This document shows, piece by piece, positions 16,285 to 25,823 of a stretch of DNA of 64,000 nucleotides. The DNA comes from BJGV01 sp964196335 (lineage in GTDB: Bacteria; Pseudomonadota; Gammaproteobacteria; Burkholderiales; Nitrosomonadaceae). Positions within the stretch are counted from its first letter, which is position 1; each line of letters begins with the position of its first letter. A program made the position numbers and the translations under genes. The stretch covers positions 1,364,001 through 1,428,000 of the forward strand of contig OZ250175.1 of NCBI GenBank assembly GCA_965238155.1. Direction: 5' to 3'. Below the pieces are notes generated by a model. The model worked only from the letters and a program-made list of their open reading frames with translations, was not told the origin of the DNA and searched no databases.

Positions 16285-17796
16285 TTGAAGTTTATTAAAT
16301 CTAAATTTGTACTCACTGTAGTCATATGGATGGGTGTTACATCCGGAGCTTATGCTATTGATCTTTATGTAGACACCAAAACCAAGCAAATATTTTCAGA
16401 ACCAGGTCCTGACCGGGAACGAATTGGTGCCTTTGAAAGAGTAGAGGATGCCCCAAAGAAACCTGCAGTTCCTGCTGTCTTGCCTCCTCGAAACAGGGCT
16501 GTAGAAATAGAAAAAAAAGCTGAAACTGCACGTCTTATCAGTAAAGTAGATTCTCTGGAAAGAGAAGTCAAGAAAGCAAATAATGTCAAAATAAAACTAG
16601 ATAGAAAAGGATTACAAGCTGAAACTGCAAGTGGAAACTTTAAATTTAAAATCGGCGGCCGCATGCATGCGGACGCTTCAGTTAGCGGTAGTGATAAGTT
16701 TTTAAATGGCGGTACTCCTGTTGAAGCAAATAATGGAACTGAGCTTCGTCGTGCGCGTATAGCTCTCGTTGGAACATTCTTTAAAGACTGGAAATTTAAA
16801 ACTCAGATTGATTTTGCTGACAATAAAGTCGATGTCAAAGATTTAAAACTTGCTTATACCGGCCTTAAAATATTTGAAGATACAAAAATTAAGATAACTG
16901 TTGGTCATCAAAAACAAGCTTTCAGCCGCGAACTACAGGAAAGCTCAAATGATTTGATGTTTCAGGAGAGATCTGTAATGAACGTTCTTAATGAACCGGT
17001 TGTGGATCGTGCGATCGGGATAAATATTTACGGCCATGGTAAAAAATGGACAGCACAGACAGGTGTTTACGGTGAATCAGTTACCCCAAATAAAACCAGC
17101 ATGGATGAGGGATGGGGTGTTAGTGGTCGTGCTACATATAATCCCATCATCAATAATGATAATGAGGTACAAAAGCTAATTCATTTGGGTATTTCAGGAA
17201 ATTTTCGGGAAACCAGTGACTCCGGCCAGATAAGTGGCGCGGGAACCGGAGTACGGTATAGGTTTGAAACTACTCATATGAGTGATTTATTCCCAATTGA
17301 TACAGGCACCATTACCACGGTTAAAAATATAAAAATGATTGGGTTTGAAGCAAATGGTGTATATGGCCCATTTAGTGCAGGTGGCGAATTCACCCAAACC
17401 TGGATGGACAGGAACACGGGCATGAGTTCTCTTGGTTTTCATGGTTGGTACGGAGAAGCATCCTGGACTCTAACTGGTGAATCAAGATCATATAAGCAGG
17501 GCAAATTTAGAAGATTGGTACCAAAGAATGCGTTTAGTCTTGCCAGTGGTGGACTAGGCGCATGGGAGCTAGCAGCACGTGTTGGCGGGATAGATATGAA
17601 CGATGGTGCATTTCAGGGGGGCTACATGAAAAACTTTAGCGTAGCTCTGAATTGGTATGCAAATCGGAATGTTCGTCTTATGTTTGGTTATGACAGAATC
17701 ATTGCCATTAAAAATTCCCCATTAACTACTCGAACAAGTGGCGGAAAACCGGATGGCCTGAATACATTCATGTTTAGAACTCAAATAGCCATCTAA
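16285..17796 (+). CDS. Phosphate-selective porin O/P family outer-membrane protein
   Basis: 503 residues starting at TTG, the only initiator in place relative to AGGAGAG (16275-16281). Signal peptide ending near AYA. Residues 60-100 form a short coiled coil (RLISKVDSLEREVKKA) typical of trimerising OprP/OprO proteins, followed by a beta-barrel with RRARIALVGTFFKDWKFKTQIDF and a terminal aromatic-rich strand. Mediates phosphate uptake across the outer membrane. Controlled by a Pho box and, apparently, by an RBS-masking hairpin. Followed 36 bp later by PstS. Confidence 0.9.
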   Translation: MKFIKSKFVLTVVIWMGVTSGAYAIDLYVDTKTKQIFSEPGPDRERIGAFERVEDAPKKPAVPAVLPPRNRAVEIEKKAETARLISKVDSLEREVKKANNVKIKLDRKGLQAETASGNFKFKIGGRMHADASVSGSDKFLNGGTPVEANNGTELRRARIALVGTFFKDWKFKTQIDFADNKVDVKDLKLAYTGLKIFEDTKIKITVGHQKQAFSRELQESSNDLMFQERSVMNVLNEPVVDRAIGINIYGHGKKWTAQTGVYGESVTPNKTSMDEGWGVSGRATYNPIINNDNEVQKLIHLGISGNFRETSDSGQISGAGTGVRYRFETTHMSDLFPIDTGTITTVKNIKMIGFEANGVYGPFSAGGEFTQTWMDRNTGMSSLGFHGWYGEASWTLTGESRSYKQGKFRRLVPKNAFSLASGGLGAWELAARVGGIDMNDGAFQGGYMKNFSVALNWYANRNVRLMFGYDRIIAIKNSPLTTRTSGGKPDGLNTFMFRTQIAI

Positions 17797-17832
17797 TTTA
17801 GAAATTTAATTTATTAAATAGGGAATAAGGTA

Positions 17833-18840
17833 ATGAAATTATTAAATTTTAATATGCATGGTGTATCAGTAACATTAGGAACCATATTTGTTGGCATCGC
17901 CGGTATCAGTATTGCAAATGCCGGAACAATCAGAATTGACGGTTCCAGCACTGTCTATCCCATTACCGAAGCAGTAGCAGAAGATTTTCAAATTGCCAAA
18001 AGAGGAAAAGCCAGAGTAACAGTCGGGATATCAGGGACAGGTGGTGGTTTTAAGAAATTCTGCAGAGGAGAAACAGATATTGCAGATGCTTCCCGCCCCA
18101 TAAAACAAAAAGAAATGGATAAATGTAAAAAAGCCGGTGTGAAATATGTTGAAATGCCTGTGGCATTTGATGCGTTAACAGTAGTAATCCATCCAAAAAA
18201 TAATTGGAGCAAAACTATAACCGTGGCGGAGTTAAAAAAAATGTGGGAACCTGCTGCCCAAAATAAAATTACCAGATGGAATCAGATAAACTCAGCATGG
18301 CCAAATTCAAAATTTAAGCTCTATGGCGCGGGTGCGGATTCAGGTACTTTTGATTATTTTACTGAAGCGGTTGTTGGTAAAGCCAAATCAAGCCGTGGCG
18401 ACTTCACAGCCTCTGAAGATGATAACGTTCTGGTTCAGGGCGTATCAAGAGATAAAAACGGGCTTGCCTTTTTTGGTTTTGCTTATTATGTAGAAAATAA
18501 GAAAAAACTTAAGGCTGTGGCCGTAGACGGTGGTAATGGAGGAGTACTTCCATCCTATGCAACAGTTGAAAACGGAACTTATCAACCTTTATCCCGGCCA
18601 ATCTTCATTTACGTCAATGTAAAGGCGGCAAAAAGGCCAGAAGTCAGAGAGTTTATTGATTTCTATATGAAGAAAGGACCTGCTCTGGTAAAAGAAGTTA
18701 AATACTTTCCGCTTCCTAAAGCAGTCTATGCTCTTAATTTAGAACATTTGGATAAGAAAAAAGTAGGAACTGTCTTTGGTGGCGAATCAAAAATGGGTAT
18801 GAAGATTGAAGATGTGATGAAACTGGAACACAAGAATTAA
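17833..18840 (+). CDS. pstS: PstS-family periplasmic phosphate-binding protein
   Basis: 335 residues. Signal peptide ending near NAG, then the phosphate-site motif IDGSSTVYPITEA, VGISGTGGGFKKFCRGETDIADASR and GADSGTFDYF, all characteristic of PstS. It delivers phosphate to the PstCAB transporter, which is not encoded here, so the transporter must lie elsewhere. GGAATAAGG precedes the ATG. Co-transcription with the porin upstream is likely given the short gap and one Pho box. Confidence 0.92.
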   Translation: MKLLNFNMHGVSVTLGTIFVGIAGISIANAGTIRIDGSSTVYPITEAVAEDFQIAKRGKARVTVGISGTGGGFKKFCRGETDIADASRPIKQKEMDKCKKAGVKYVEMPVAFDALTVVIHPKNNWSKTITVAELKKMWEPAAQNKITRWNQINSAWPNSKFKLYGAGADSGTFDYFTEAVVGKAKSSRGDFTASEDDNVLVQGVSRDKNGLAFFGFAYYVENKKKLKAVAVDGGNGGVLPSYATVENGTYQPLSRPIFIYVNVKAAKRPEVREFIDFYMKKGPALVKEVKYFPLPKAVYALNLEHLDKKKVGTVFGGESKMGMKIEDVMKLEHKN

Positions 18841-18960
18841 AAAATAATAAGTTTGCCCTTACTGGTCCCTCCGGTCATTCTTTCCTCAGATACAAGAGCC
18901 TCCCCCCTCTGAGTTCTGAATAGCATGATCAACTTTGGGGCTGGATTCTATTATCTTATT

Positions 18961-19869
18961 CTACTTTTGAATTTTTTTCATCCATGGTGCTTGTATCTTA
19001 TTAATTGCCTGCTTGATTACATTAATTGCAGGCTGACGACTATAGCTTTTGCGCCAAACTATGGCAATCCTCCGTGATGGTTCCGGTGAAGAAAATGACA
19101 CTGCTTTCAGAAGCTTATCTGCAGGATATGGATTTGTAGCACAGGCAGGCATAACGGTAATCCCTAGTCCGGAAGCAACCATATTCCTAATAGTTTCAAG
19201 TGAATTGCCCTGAACCGTATCTTGTGAATGTCGACTAAGTTCAGGACAGAACTCTGTGACCTGATTACTAAAGCAATGACCTGAATCAAGCAATAAAACT
19301 TTTTCTTTTTCAAGCACACTACTACGTATCGATTTCATTCGCGCCCATGGGTGATTACTTGAGACTACCACCTTAAAAACCTCATCATATAACGGTGTCG
19401 AAATAATACCGGGCACATCGAATGGTAATGACAGGATTGCCGCATCCAGATGGCCGTTTCGTAAATGCTGTTCAATATTAGCAGTCAGACCTTCTTCTAT
19501 ATCCAGAGGCATATCAGGAGCAAGTTTTTTTAGTTCAGGAATAATCTTTGGTAATAAGTAAGGTCCTACTGTAAAGATGACTCCCAGCCTGATCGGGCCA
19601 ATAAGCGGATTATTGCCAGTACGAGCAAGCACCTTAACCTTATCTGCTTCTTCCAGTACACGTTGTGCCTGCTCTACTACCAGACTCCCGATATTCGTAA
19701 GAGCAATTTCAGTTTTAGATCGCTCAAATATCTGAATACCCAGTTCACCCTCAAGTTTCTGAATCGCTATGCTAAGTGCAGGTTGACTGACGAAACAATT
19801 CTCAGCTGCGCGCCGAAAATTACGTTCCTGTGCAACAGCAACCACATACCGAAGTTCATTTAATGTCAT
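18961..19869 (-). CDS. oxyR: OxyR-like hydrogen peroxide sensor, LysR family
   Basis: 302 residues from the ATG at 19869, which has AGGAGG 9 bp upstream; a longer in-frame start at 19902 lacks such a site. With this start the redox cysteines fall at C199 (DSGHCF) and C208 (TEFCPE), exactly the E. coli OxyR positions. The N-terminal LysR helix-turn-helix (NFRRAAENCFVSQPALSIAI) is intact. It is divergent to the catalase gene, the usual arrangement for peroxide-responsive control. Confidence 0.93.
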   Translation of the reverse strand: MTLNELRYVVAVAQERNFRRAAENCFVSQPALSIAIQKLEGELGIQIFERSKTEIALTNIGSLVVEQAQRVLEEADKVKVLARTGNNPLIGPIRLGVIFTVGPYLLPKIIPELKKLAPDMPLDIEEGLTANIEQHLRNGHLDAAILSLPFDVPGIISTPLYDEVFKVVVSSNHPWARMKSIRSSVLEKEKVLLLDSGHCFSNQVTEFCPELSRHSQDTVQGNSLETIRNMVASGLGITVMPACATNPYPADKLLKAVSFSSPEPSRRIAIVWRKSYSRQPAINVIKQAINKIQAPWMKKIQK

Positions 19870-19928
19870 CGAATTTTGCCTCCTAATAAATAGGGCTAAC
19901 AAATCAAAGCTAATAACTCCAGTATATC

Positions 19929-19976
19929 ATTATCTTAATAACAATCAATTAGATTTATCAATTAATAACAGATAAT
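19929..19976. promoter_or_regulatory. Candidate OxyR operator between oxyR and katA
   Basis: ATTATCT and AGATAAT are inverted repeats 34 bp apart, spanning ~48 bp, the size of an OxyR tetramer footprint, in the 144-bp divergent region. Half-site matches to the ATAG/CTAT consensus are imperfect. Confidence 0.4.
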
Positions 19977-20013
19977 CTGTACATCGTACTAATTATTAAT
20001 AGAGGAGAAAAGC

Positions 20014-21459
20014 ATGAAACCCGTCCAAAAAAAGCTTACCACTGCAGCTGGCGCACCTGTACCTGACAATCAGAACACGATGACTGCCGGTCCCCGTGGT
20101 CCTGTAACGCTCCAGGATGTCTTGTTCCTGGAAAAGCTTGCACATTTTGATCGTGAAGTAATTCCTGAAAGACGCATGCATGCTAAAGGCTCGGCAGCCT
20201 ATGGTAGTTTCACGGTAACACACGATATCTCTAAATATACTAAAGCTAAAATTTTTTCTCTGATAGGTAAAAAAACTGATTTATTTTTGCGTTTCTCCAC
20301 TGTAGCCGGAGAAAGAGGTGCAGCCGATGCAGAACGCGATATTCGTGGTTTTGCCGTTAAATTTTATACGGAACAAGGCAACTGGGATCTTGTTGGTAAC
20401 AACACACCTGTATTTTTTTTACGGGATCCACTTAAATTCCCGGACCTTAACCATGCGGTTAAACGGGACCCCCGCTCTAATCTACGTAGTGCTAAAAATA
20501 ACTGGGACTTCTGGACCCTGCTACCTGAAGCATTACATCAGGTAACAATTGTTATGAGTGAGCGTGGTATTCCAGCTTCTTATCGACATATGCACGGATT
20601 TGGTAGTCATACTTTCAGTTTTATTAATGCTAAAAATGAACGGACCTGGGTTAAGTTTCATTTTAAAACTCAGCAGGGTATCAAAAGCTTAACTGATGCC
20701 GAGTCTGCTCAGCTCATAGCGGATGACCGTGAAAGCAGTCAGCGTGATTTATACGAAGCAATTGAAAAGAAAGATTATCCACGCTGGACAATGTACGTTC
20801 AGGTCATGCCGGAGAAAGATGCAGCAAAGCTTCCGTATAATCCTTTTGACCTTACTAAGGTATGGCCAAAGAAAGATTATCCGCTGATTGAAGTGGGAAT
20901 TCTTGAACTAAACCGTAACCCTGAAAATTACTTTGCTGAAGTAGAACAAGCAGCTTTTAACCCGGCCAACGTCATTCCCGGTATTAGTTTTTCTCCGGAT
21001 AAAATGTTACAGGGAAGACTTTTCTCATATGGGGATGCTCAACGCTACCGCCTGGGAGTAAATCATGGGCAGATACCTGTGAATGCTCCACGTTGCCCGT
21101 TCCATAATTATCACCGTGATGGCGCAATGAGGGTTGATGGTAATCAGGATGGTATGATTGGATATGAACCAAACAATTACGGCCAGTGGGAAGAACAACC
21201 CTCTTTCTCAGAACCGCCACTATCTGTAGACGGTGCTGCTGATCACTGGAATCACAGGGAAGATGACGATTACTTCTCGCAGCCGGGGAAGCTCTTTAAA
21301 CTAATGACCCCGGAGCAACAACATGTACTATTTGAAAATACTGCACGTTCGCTTGGCGGAGCACCCCGCGAGATACAGTTACGTCACATTGAAAACTGTA
21401 CAAAATCTGATCCGGAATATGGTGCCGGCATTGCATTGGCACTGGGTATCAGTATGTAG
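20014..21459 (+). CDS. katA: Monofunctional haem catalase
   Basis: 481 residues, clade 3 small-subunit size. Distal haem residues lie in RRMHAKGSAAYG (His) and NNTPVFF (Asn); the proximal haem ligand is the Tyr of SYGDAQRYRLG. GPVTLQDVLFLEKLAHFDRE is the usual family opening. Decomposes hydrogen peroxide in the cytoplasm. A strong AGAGGAG site precedes the ATG. Divergent from oxyR, so induction by peroxide is expected. Two strong hairpins follow the stop. Confidence 0.96.
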   Translation: MKPVQKKLTTAAGAPVPDNQNTMTAGPRGPVTLQDVLFLEKLAHFDREVIPERRMHAKGSAAYGSFTVTHDISKYTKAKIFSLIGKKTDLFLRFSTVAGERGAADAERDIRGFAVKFYTEQGNWDLVGNNTPVFFLRDPLKFPDLNHAVKRDPRSNLRSAKNNWDFWTLLPEALHQVTIVMSERGIPASYRHMHGFGSHTFSFINAKNERTWVKFHFKTQQGIKSLTDAESAQLIADDRESSQRDLYEAIEKKDYPRWTMYVQVMPEKDAAKLPYNPFDLTKVWPKKDYPLIEVGILELNRNPENYFAEVEQAAFNPANVIPGISFSPDKMLQGRLFSYGDAQRYRLGVNHGQIPVNAPRCPFHNYHRDGAMRVDGNQDGMIGYEPNNYGQWEEQPSFSEPPLSVDGAADHWNHREDDDYFSQPGKLFKLMTPEQQHVLFENTARSLGGAPREIQLRHIENCTKSDPEYGAGIALALGISM

Positions 21460-21461
21460 AA

Positions 21462-21494
21462 ATTCCATGTTAACAAACCCTGTTAACATGGAAT
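21462..21494 (+). terminator. 14-bp hairpin after katA
   Basis: ATTCCATGTTAACA pairs perfectly with TGTTAACATGGAAT around a 5-base loop, 2 bp after the stop. No U-tract follows, so it may stabilise the mRNA 3' end rather than terminate. Confidence 0.5.
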
Positions 21495-21499
21495 CTAAC

Positions 21500-21540
21500 C
21501 TATCCGGGAATAACACTTCACTTATAATAATCCCGGATAG
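21500..21540 (+). terminator. Second hairpin after katA
   Basis: CTATCCGGGA pairs with TCCCGGATAG across a 21-base loop, followed by a partly T-rich segment. Works with the preceding hairpin as the likely 3' end of the katA transcript. Confidence 0.45.
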
Positions 21541-21582
21541 TACATTTTGTGTTAGAACATTATTTCTATAGTCAAATACTGC

Positions 21583-22047
21583 CTAATCCCCCGGAATGCC
21601 CGGGTAACTCTCACTTCCTGCAATTCCGGAATAGCTTTTATTTCCTGCGACTCCGGAATATCCTTTACTCCCTGCAATCCCGGAATATGCTTTATTCCCT
21701 GAAATTCCGGAATAGCCTTTATTCCCGGCTATTCCGGAGTAGTTTTTGCTCTGTGTATGACGCCAGCTTGGATAATAGCCTCCATAACCTGCAACCCCCG
21801 GATAACCACCCGGCCCTGCAACCCCCGGATAACCCCAGGTTCCTACAACCCCGTGGGAACCCGAACCCCCGGGTATACCTTGATTGCTACTCACAACTTT
21901 ATTAGGATTCCCTCCGCTTCCTGCTATACCGGGATCTGTATATAACATCGCACACATAATAAAAAGCATTACTATCAGGCCTACCCTGTTTAAGAACCCT
22001 TTCAAAATAGGCATAAAGGCAGCATCCCCTGTCCATCTTTTATTCAT
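21583..22047 (-). CDS. Secreted collagen-like Gly-repeat protein
   Basis: 154 residues. N-terminal hydrophobic segment (residues 20-38, RVGLIVMLFIMCAML). The rest is a collagen-like Gly-X-X tract: GIPGGSGSHGVVG, YPGVAGPGGYPGVAG, then about six near-identical nine-residue repeats of the type YSGIAGNKG. GGAGTG precedes the ATG. Probably a surface or secreted structural protein. The repeats are 27 bp long at DNA level and could vary in number. No known family beyond the collagen-like composition. Confidence 0.7.
   Translation of the reverse strand: MNKRWTGDAAFMPILKGFLNRVGLIVMLFIMCAMLYTDPGIAGSGGNPNKVVSSNQGIPGGSGSHGVVGTWGYPGVAGPGGYPGVAGYGGYYPSWRHTQSKNYSGIAGNKGYSGISGNKAYSGIAGSKGYSGVAGNKSYSGIAGSESYPGIPGD
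21594..21744. repeat. 27-bp tandem repeats within the collagen-like gene
   Basis: About five to six units of a TTCCGGAATA-containing 27-mer encode the YSGIAGNKG repeats. Units differ at a few positions, as expected of older duplications. Confidence 0.7.
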
Positions 22048-22321
22048 TCTACACTCCGGCTTATTTAATGGTTTTGTACTTAATTTATCTTTGTAAGCAA
22101 GTCCTACGCCATGTCTTAGCTACTAAACGAATAATTCATATATAACATAAAGTTGTCTATATGAAAATAATTTAAATCATACTTCAAGAGTAGATTTAAG
22201 CTTTATATGTAAAGATTTACGACATACTAATTGTATTGATAACAATAGACTTAACTTAAAATATTGTCATAATAAATATTGAAATAAATATATCAGTCAT
22301 TTTATGACAGGGAGTAATTAA

Positions 22322-22699
22322 ATGTTGGTAAGTAACGAATCCTCAGAATACAAATGGTACAAGTCATCACGTTTTCGGATTTTTATACATCTTATGGCAG
22401 GATTTTGTTTAATGGCTACTGCAGATAATAGTGGACTGAGTAAGTTAATAAGTCAGTCATTGAATTTTACTCAGTCAACGGAAGTGATTACTCCTATAAT
22501 TACCATGTTTATCTCAGGGTTAATAATAGTATCCGGCTACTTTCTCTCATCCAAACTGGCTTCGATAATCGACAGATCAACCTTTAAAGAGACACACAAA
22601 TCATGGATTATCTTCTCTCTTCCGGTAATTTATTTTTTGGCTGTTTTTCCTCTTGTAACAGCTGTCGGGACTTTAACAGGCACAGTTATTACAAAATAA
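22322..22699 (+). CDS. Hypothetical inner-membrane protein
   Basis: 125 residues with three hydrophobic segments (FIHLMAGFCLMA, PIITMFISGLIIVSGYFL, WIIFSLPVIYFLAVF). No recognised family. An AGGGAG site precedes the ATG. No co-oriented partner within 200 bp, so it is likely monocistronic. Confidence 0.65.
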   Translation: MLVSNESSEYKWYKSSRFRIFIHLMAGFCLMATADNSGLSKLISQSLNFTQSTEVITPIITMFISGLIIVSGYFLSSKLASIIDRSTFKETHKSWIIFSLPVIYFLAVFPLVTAVGTLTGTVITK

Positions 22700-22903
22700 A
22701 ATTTTGTAATATTAATAGGTTAAATCATATTTATGATGTTATTTATTTAAAGTAGATTATTTAAAGTTAATTGTTAATATAGATTCTGGGAGAGTAGTAT
22801 TAAAATAGAAAATGATTATCCTGAGAGATAAATCATGAAAACAAATCCATCGTTCAGTTTTTCAAATCCATAGCGGGACTGCCTCTTATTTAAAGGTTTT
22901 AAA

Positions 22904-23194
22904 ATGTATAAACTTATTTTAATTATTGTTATTACTACTGCCTTGAGTAGTTGTGCTACCACCCGCTGGGAACACCCAACAAAGAAACAATCAAGTAGTT
23001 ATTTAGACCTGTTACATTGTAAGCAATGCGCCAATCAATACGCCGTAGAATCAGGGTATTCACAAGATAAATCATTGATTAAGAATGAGACTGATAAATG
23101 TATGAATGAAAAATATGGATGGATTAAAGAAAAGGACTATCCTCTCCGCTACTATCTGCCCTTCCCTTTTAATCTTTTTTTGGCTTATCAGTAA
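22904..23194 (+). CDS. Small lipoprotein, function unknown
   Basis: 96 residues with a signal peptide and lipobox LSSC (residues 14-17). The mature part has a Cys-x2-Cys (HCKQCANQY) and one later cysteine (DKCMNEKYGW). No family recognised. Probably anchored to the outer membrane. Start context is moderate. Confidence 0.65.
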   Translation: MYKLILIIVITTALSSCATTRWEHPTKKQSSSYLDLLHCKQCANQYAVESGYSQDKSLIKNETDKCMNEKYGWIKEKDYPLRYYLPFPFNLFLAYQ

Positions 23195-23262
23195 TTTAAT
23201 TTTTAGTAGATAAACACTTGAAAAGTAAACTTTTCCTGACTAAGTAAGTCTAAAAGGTACCA

Positions 23263-24804
23263 CTATCTTGATTTATTGTATGCTCTTGTCTCTTTAATTT
23301 TCCACCACAATCCTATAATTAAAAGAAGAATAGCTATCCACAATGCCCAGTTCATGATTGTCGGATTTGACTCTTCTGTCGGATTTGACCCTCCTCTTTC
23401 CACTGAATCTATCGGAGGCTGTACTACTTTAACGGGTTTTACTATTATCGTCGGAGGAGAATCCGAGGCTTCGGATAAAATGCTTTCTGCCTGCGCTTCT
23501 GCATTAGCCATGGTGGAATTTTTTAACTCAAGCAGAAGTTGCAATTCATTAATATTTTTCTCAAGGGCTACAATACGCTGATTACTCTCATTTAATGCCT
23601 TCTCATTTGCTGTTTTGTTTTCCGCCATAGCACGTTGAAGTAAAGATATACTCTCGTTAGCTTCATTTAAAGACTTTTCGCCAGCAATTGAATTCTCTTC
23701 AACTATGTTAAATTTTTCCTGAATACTGATTGTATCTTCACCACTACCTTCTTCTGTGCTTACCACACTTTCCATTCCTTTAGAAAGCCTTAGCAGCCCT
23801 TCAGAATATTCATGTTCCGTTTCAATGCTATTATCATCGAGGATTGCAGTAATTTTACCGGTAGCCATTTGTGCTGACTCATCACTAGCAGAAGGAATAG
23901 AGGCTTCTACAACTAGTCTCTGTCGATAGGCCTCCCAATTAGCCATCTGCATTTTTACTTCTTTATCAGCTACATCCGGGGAAATGGCTGCAATTTCACT
24001 CTCATCGGGTATCTGTAACATGGAACCTGTCTTAAGCCGGTTCATATTATTGTCAATAAAAGCCTCACGATTTGCGTGGAGTAACGCAACAAGTAATTGA
24101 TTTAGCTGTACATGATAAAAAATTCTTTCTTGAGCAATTTTAGATAGAGTATCACCACTTTTTACCGGACCATAGGTAGTGGCGCCAGATTTTTTAGCTG
24201 ATACCGTTTCTTGTTGAGGTACTGCCTCCTCTGGTTCTGGTTCTGACATTACATCTGCTTCTGGCATTGTTTCTTTCGCTGTCGGTTCTTCATCACCGAC
24301 TAAATCCTCACCAGTTCTGGAATATGGTTGCTCAACTGCCGTTGGTTCAGGTTTGACGGAAATTGGTTACAGGTTCGTCCTGCTGCATTACTGGTGGTGC
24401 TGACTGAGGCATATCCTCTGCGAGCTGTACTGTATATTTTCGGATTAAGCTGCCTGATGACCAGTTCAGTTCAATTAACATACTAAAAGATGGCTCGATG
24501 ACAGGTTGCGGAGAAATAAGCTTAACGTAAGGCTGTCATCAACACTATTTTCTACACTGAATTCTAAAGTCCGCAGGAACCGCGCGTAATCGACATTTGC
24601 CAGCTGGAAGGTGTCAAAGGAAGCAAGACTCACCGTTATAGATGAAATATCTTCTTTTTTTACAGAAACAAGATCAATTTTTGCTTTAAATGGTTGCCCC
24701 AGATAAGAATTGAGCGTTAATTTCCCTAAGCCTGTCGCAGAGACCATATAAGGCAACACCAATGCAACCAAAAATAAACAAGCTTTGATAATAAGTTTAC
24801 ACAC
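23263..24804 (-). pseudogene. FimV-like LysM protein, broken by two frameshifts
   Basis: N-terminal part (24475-24804): signal peptide and the FimV N-terminal domain (GLGKLTLNSYLGQPFKAKIDL). It runs out of frame near 24518; one inserted base would continue it as ISPQPVIEPSFSMLIELNW then GSLIRKYTVQL, the expected FimV sequence. A compensating shift near 24360 returns to the frame of the downstream part, which holds a LysM domain (YGPVKSGDTLSKIAQE), coiled coils and a C-terminal membrane helix (NWALWIAILLLIIGLWW). FimV proteins bind peptidoglycan and assist polar pilus or secretion assembly. Two base errors would restore one ~510-codon gene; otherwise it is a pseudogene. Confidence 0.8.
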
Positions 24805-25012
24805 TATTTATACTATCCATTGGTTTGTTTTCCGAAATTCACATAACACATACTTTCTGAAACCCGGAAATCAGGAGCTTAGTATCCTACAAAACTGACA
24901 GTTCCACACCAAAATGTTATATACGGATACTTATGAAAAGTAAATAATCGATTCTGCCTCTATTTCAATGCTTTGTCATTATTATTAAAATAATCTCAAC
25001 ATATTTTTTATT

Positions 25013-25079
25013 AAGATACCAACAAATATACCAACAGAACTATGTTAGTTTAAATATAAAATATGTGACTTATTACCAT
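25013..25079. repeat. Attachment-site-like module A
   Basis: Two direct ATACCAACA repeats followed by the core ATGTGACTTATTACCAT. The distance from the first TACC to the end of the core is 59 bp. One of four copies in the window (also 25140, 31591, 31983). Confidence 0.6.
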
Positions 25080-25139
25080 TCTTTTTAAACAAAAGCAGAT
25101 AAAGACTGTTACAAATTTTACTTCACACAATTTGGTATT

Positions 25140-25197
25140 AAGATACCAACAAAAATACCAACAAAGATATGCCGGATAAAATGTGACTTATTACCAT
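25140..25197. repeat. Attachment-site-like module B
   Basis: Same layout as module A, with AAAATG/CATTTT arms around the core, but the arm-to-core distance is shorter by 9-10 bp, about one helical turn. It lies 60 bp from module A in a 507-bp gene-free stretch. Confidence 0.6.
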
Positions 25198-25311
25198 TTT
25201 TTTGTTTATCTATAATTATCCTATCATTAAGTTAAACCTGAGCTGGTCTCTCATTTGTTTATTCTGAATTCAATTCTGACCACACGATTAGGATTAGTTC
25301 TCGTCTAGTTG

Positions 25312-25644
25312 TCACAATCCATCAACTGTAGAATCATCCACACGATCTTTAGCAAGAACTTCAATAAGTCTTTCAAGTGCCAGCCTTAATCTGCCCTGAT
25401 CCGCTTCGGCGAGTCCAGTCTTTACTTTAACTGCCAATTCATCTGCTGTTGGTATTAATTCAGTTCCTTCTGAATGCACCAGGCGCATACAGTGTTCAAT
25501 TACCTGTACTGACGGATTTACTTTCCCACTTTCATAACGGCTGATCGATGATTGTTTCACGCCCAGTTTTTGAGCAAACTCCTTTTGACTATGCTCGTTT
25601 CGGGCAGTTCTAATTAATTTTGCCACTGTAGTAATTGACACCAA
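25312..25644 (-). CDS. XRE-family transcriptional regulator
   Basis: 110 residues. The helix-turn-helix is clear: IRTARNEHSQKEFAQKLGVKQSSISRYESGKVNPSV. The C-terminal ~50 residues are helical and may dimerise. Located right beside the attachment-site-like modules, so it may belong to an integrated element and regulate it. Targets unknown. Confidence 0.85.
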   Translation of the reverse strand: MVSITTVAKLIRTARNEHSQKEFAQKLGVKQSSISRYESGKVNPSVQVIEHCMRLVHSEGTELIPTADELAVKVKTGLAEADQGRLRLALERLIEVLAKDRVDDSTVDGL

Positions 25645-25823
25645 AAGATCCCTATAAAAATATACATATAATGCATATTATACTGTATAATATGTTTGTA
25701 ATGCATTTATATAAAAATATCTGACATCAATAAAAATACAAATCTACCGATAAAACACTAAGAATCTTATTCAATATGAAATTATGCGTACTTAATTCTA
25801 ATTAACATTTATTAAGTAACATT

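Noticed and set aside
21594..21744. Tandem repeats as a CRISPR array
   Set aside because: Units are contiguous, coding and lack unique spacers.
21549..21905. Plus-strand repetitive ORF (LYSL-FRNS type)
   Set aside because: Mirror of the 27-bp repeats of the collagen-like gene on the other strand.
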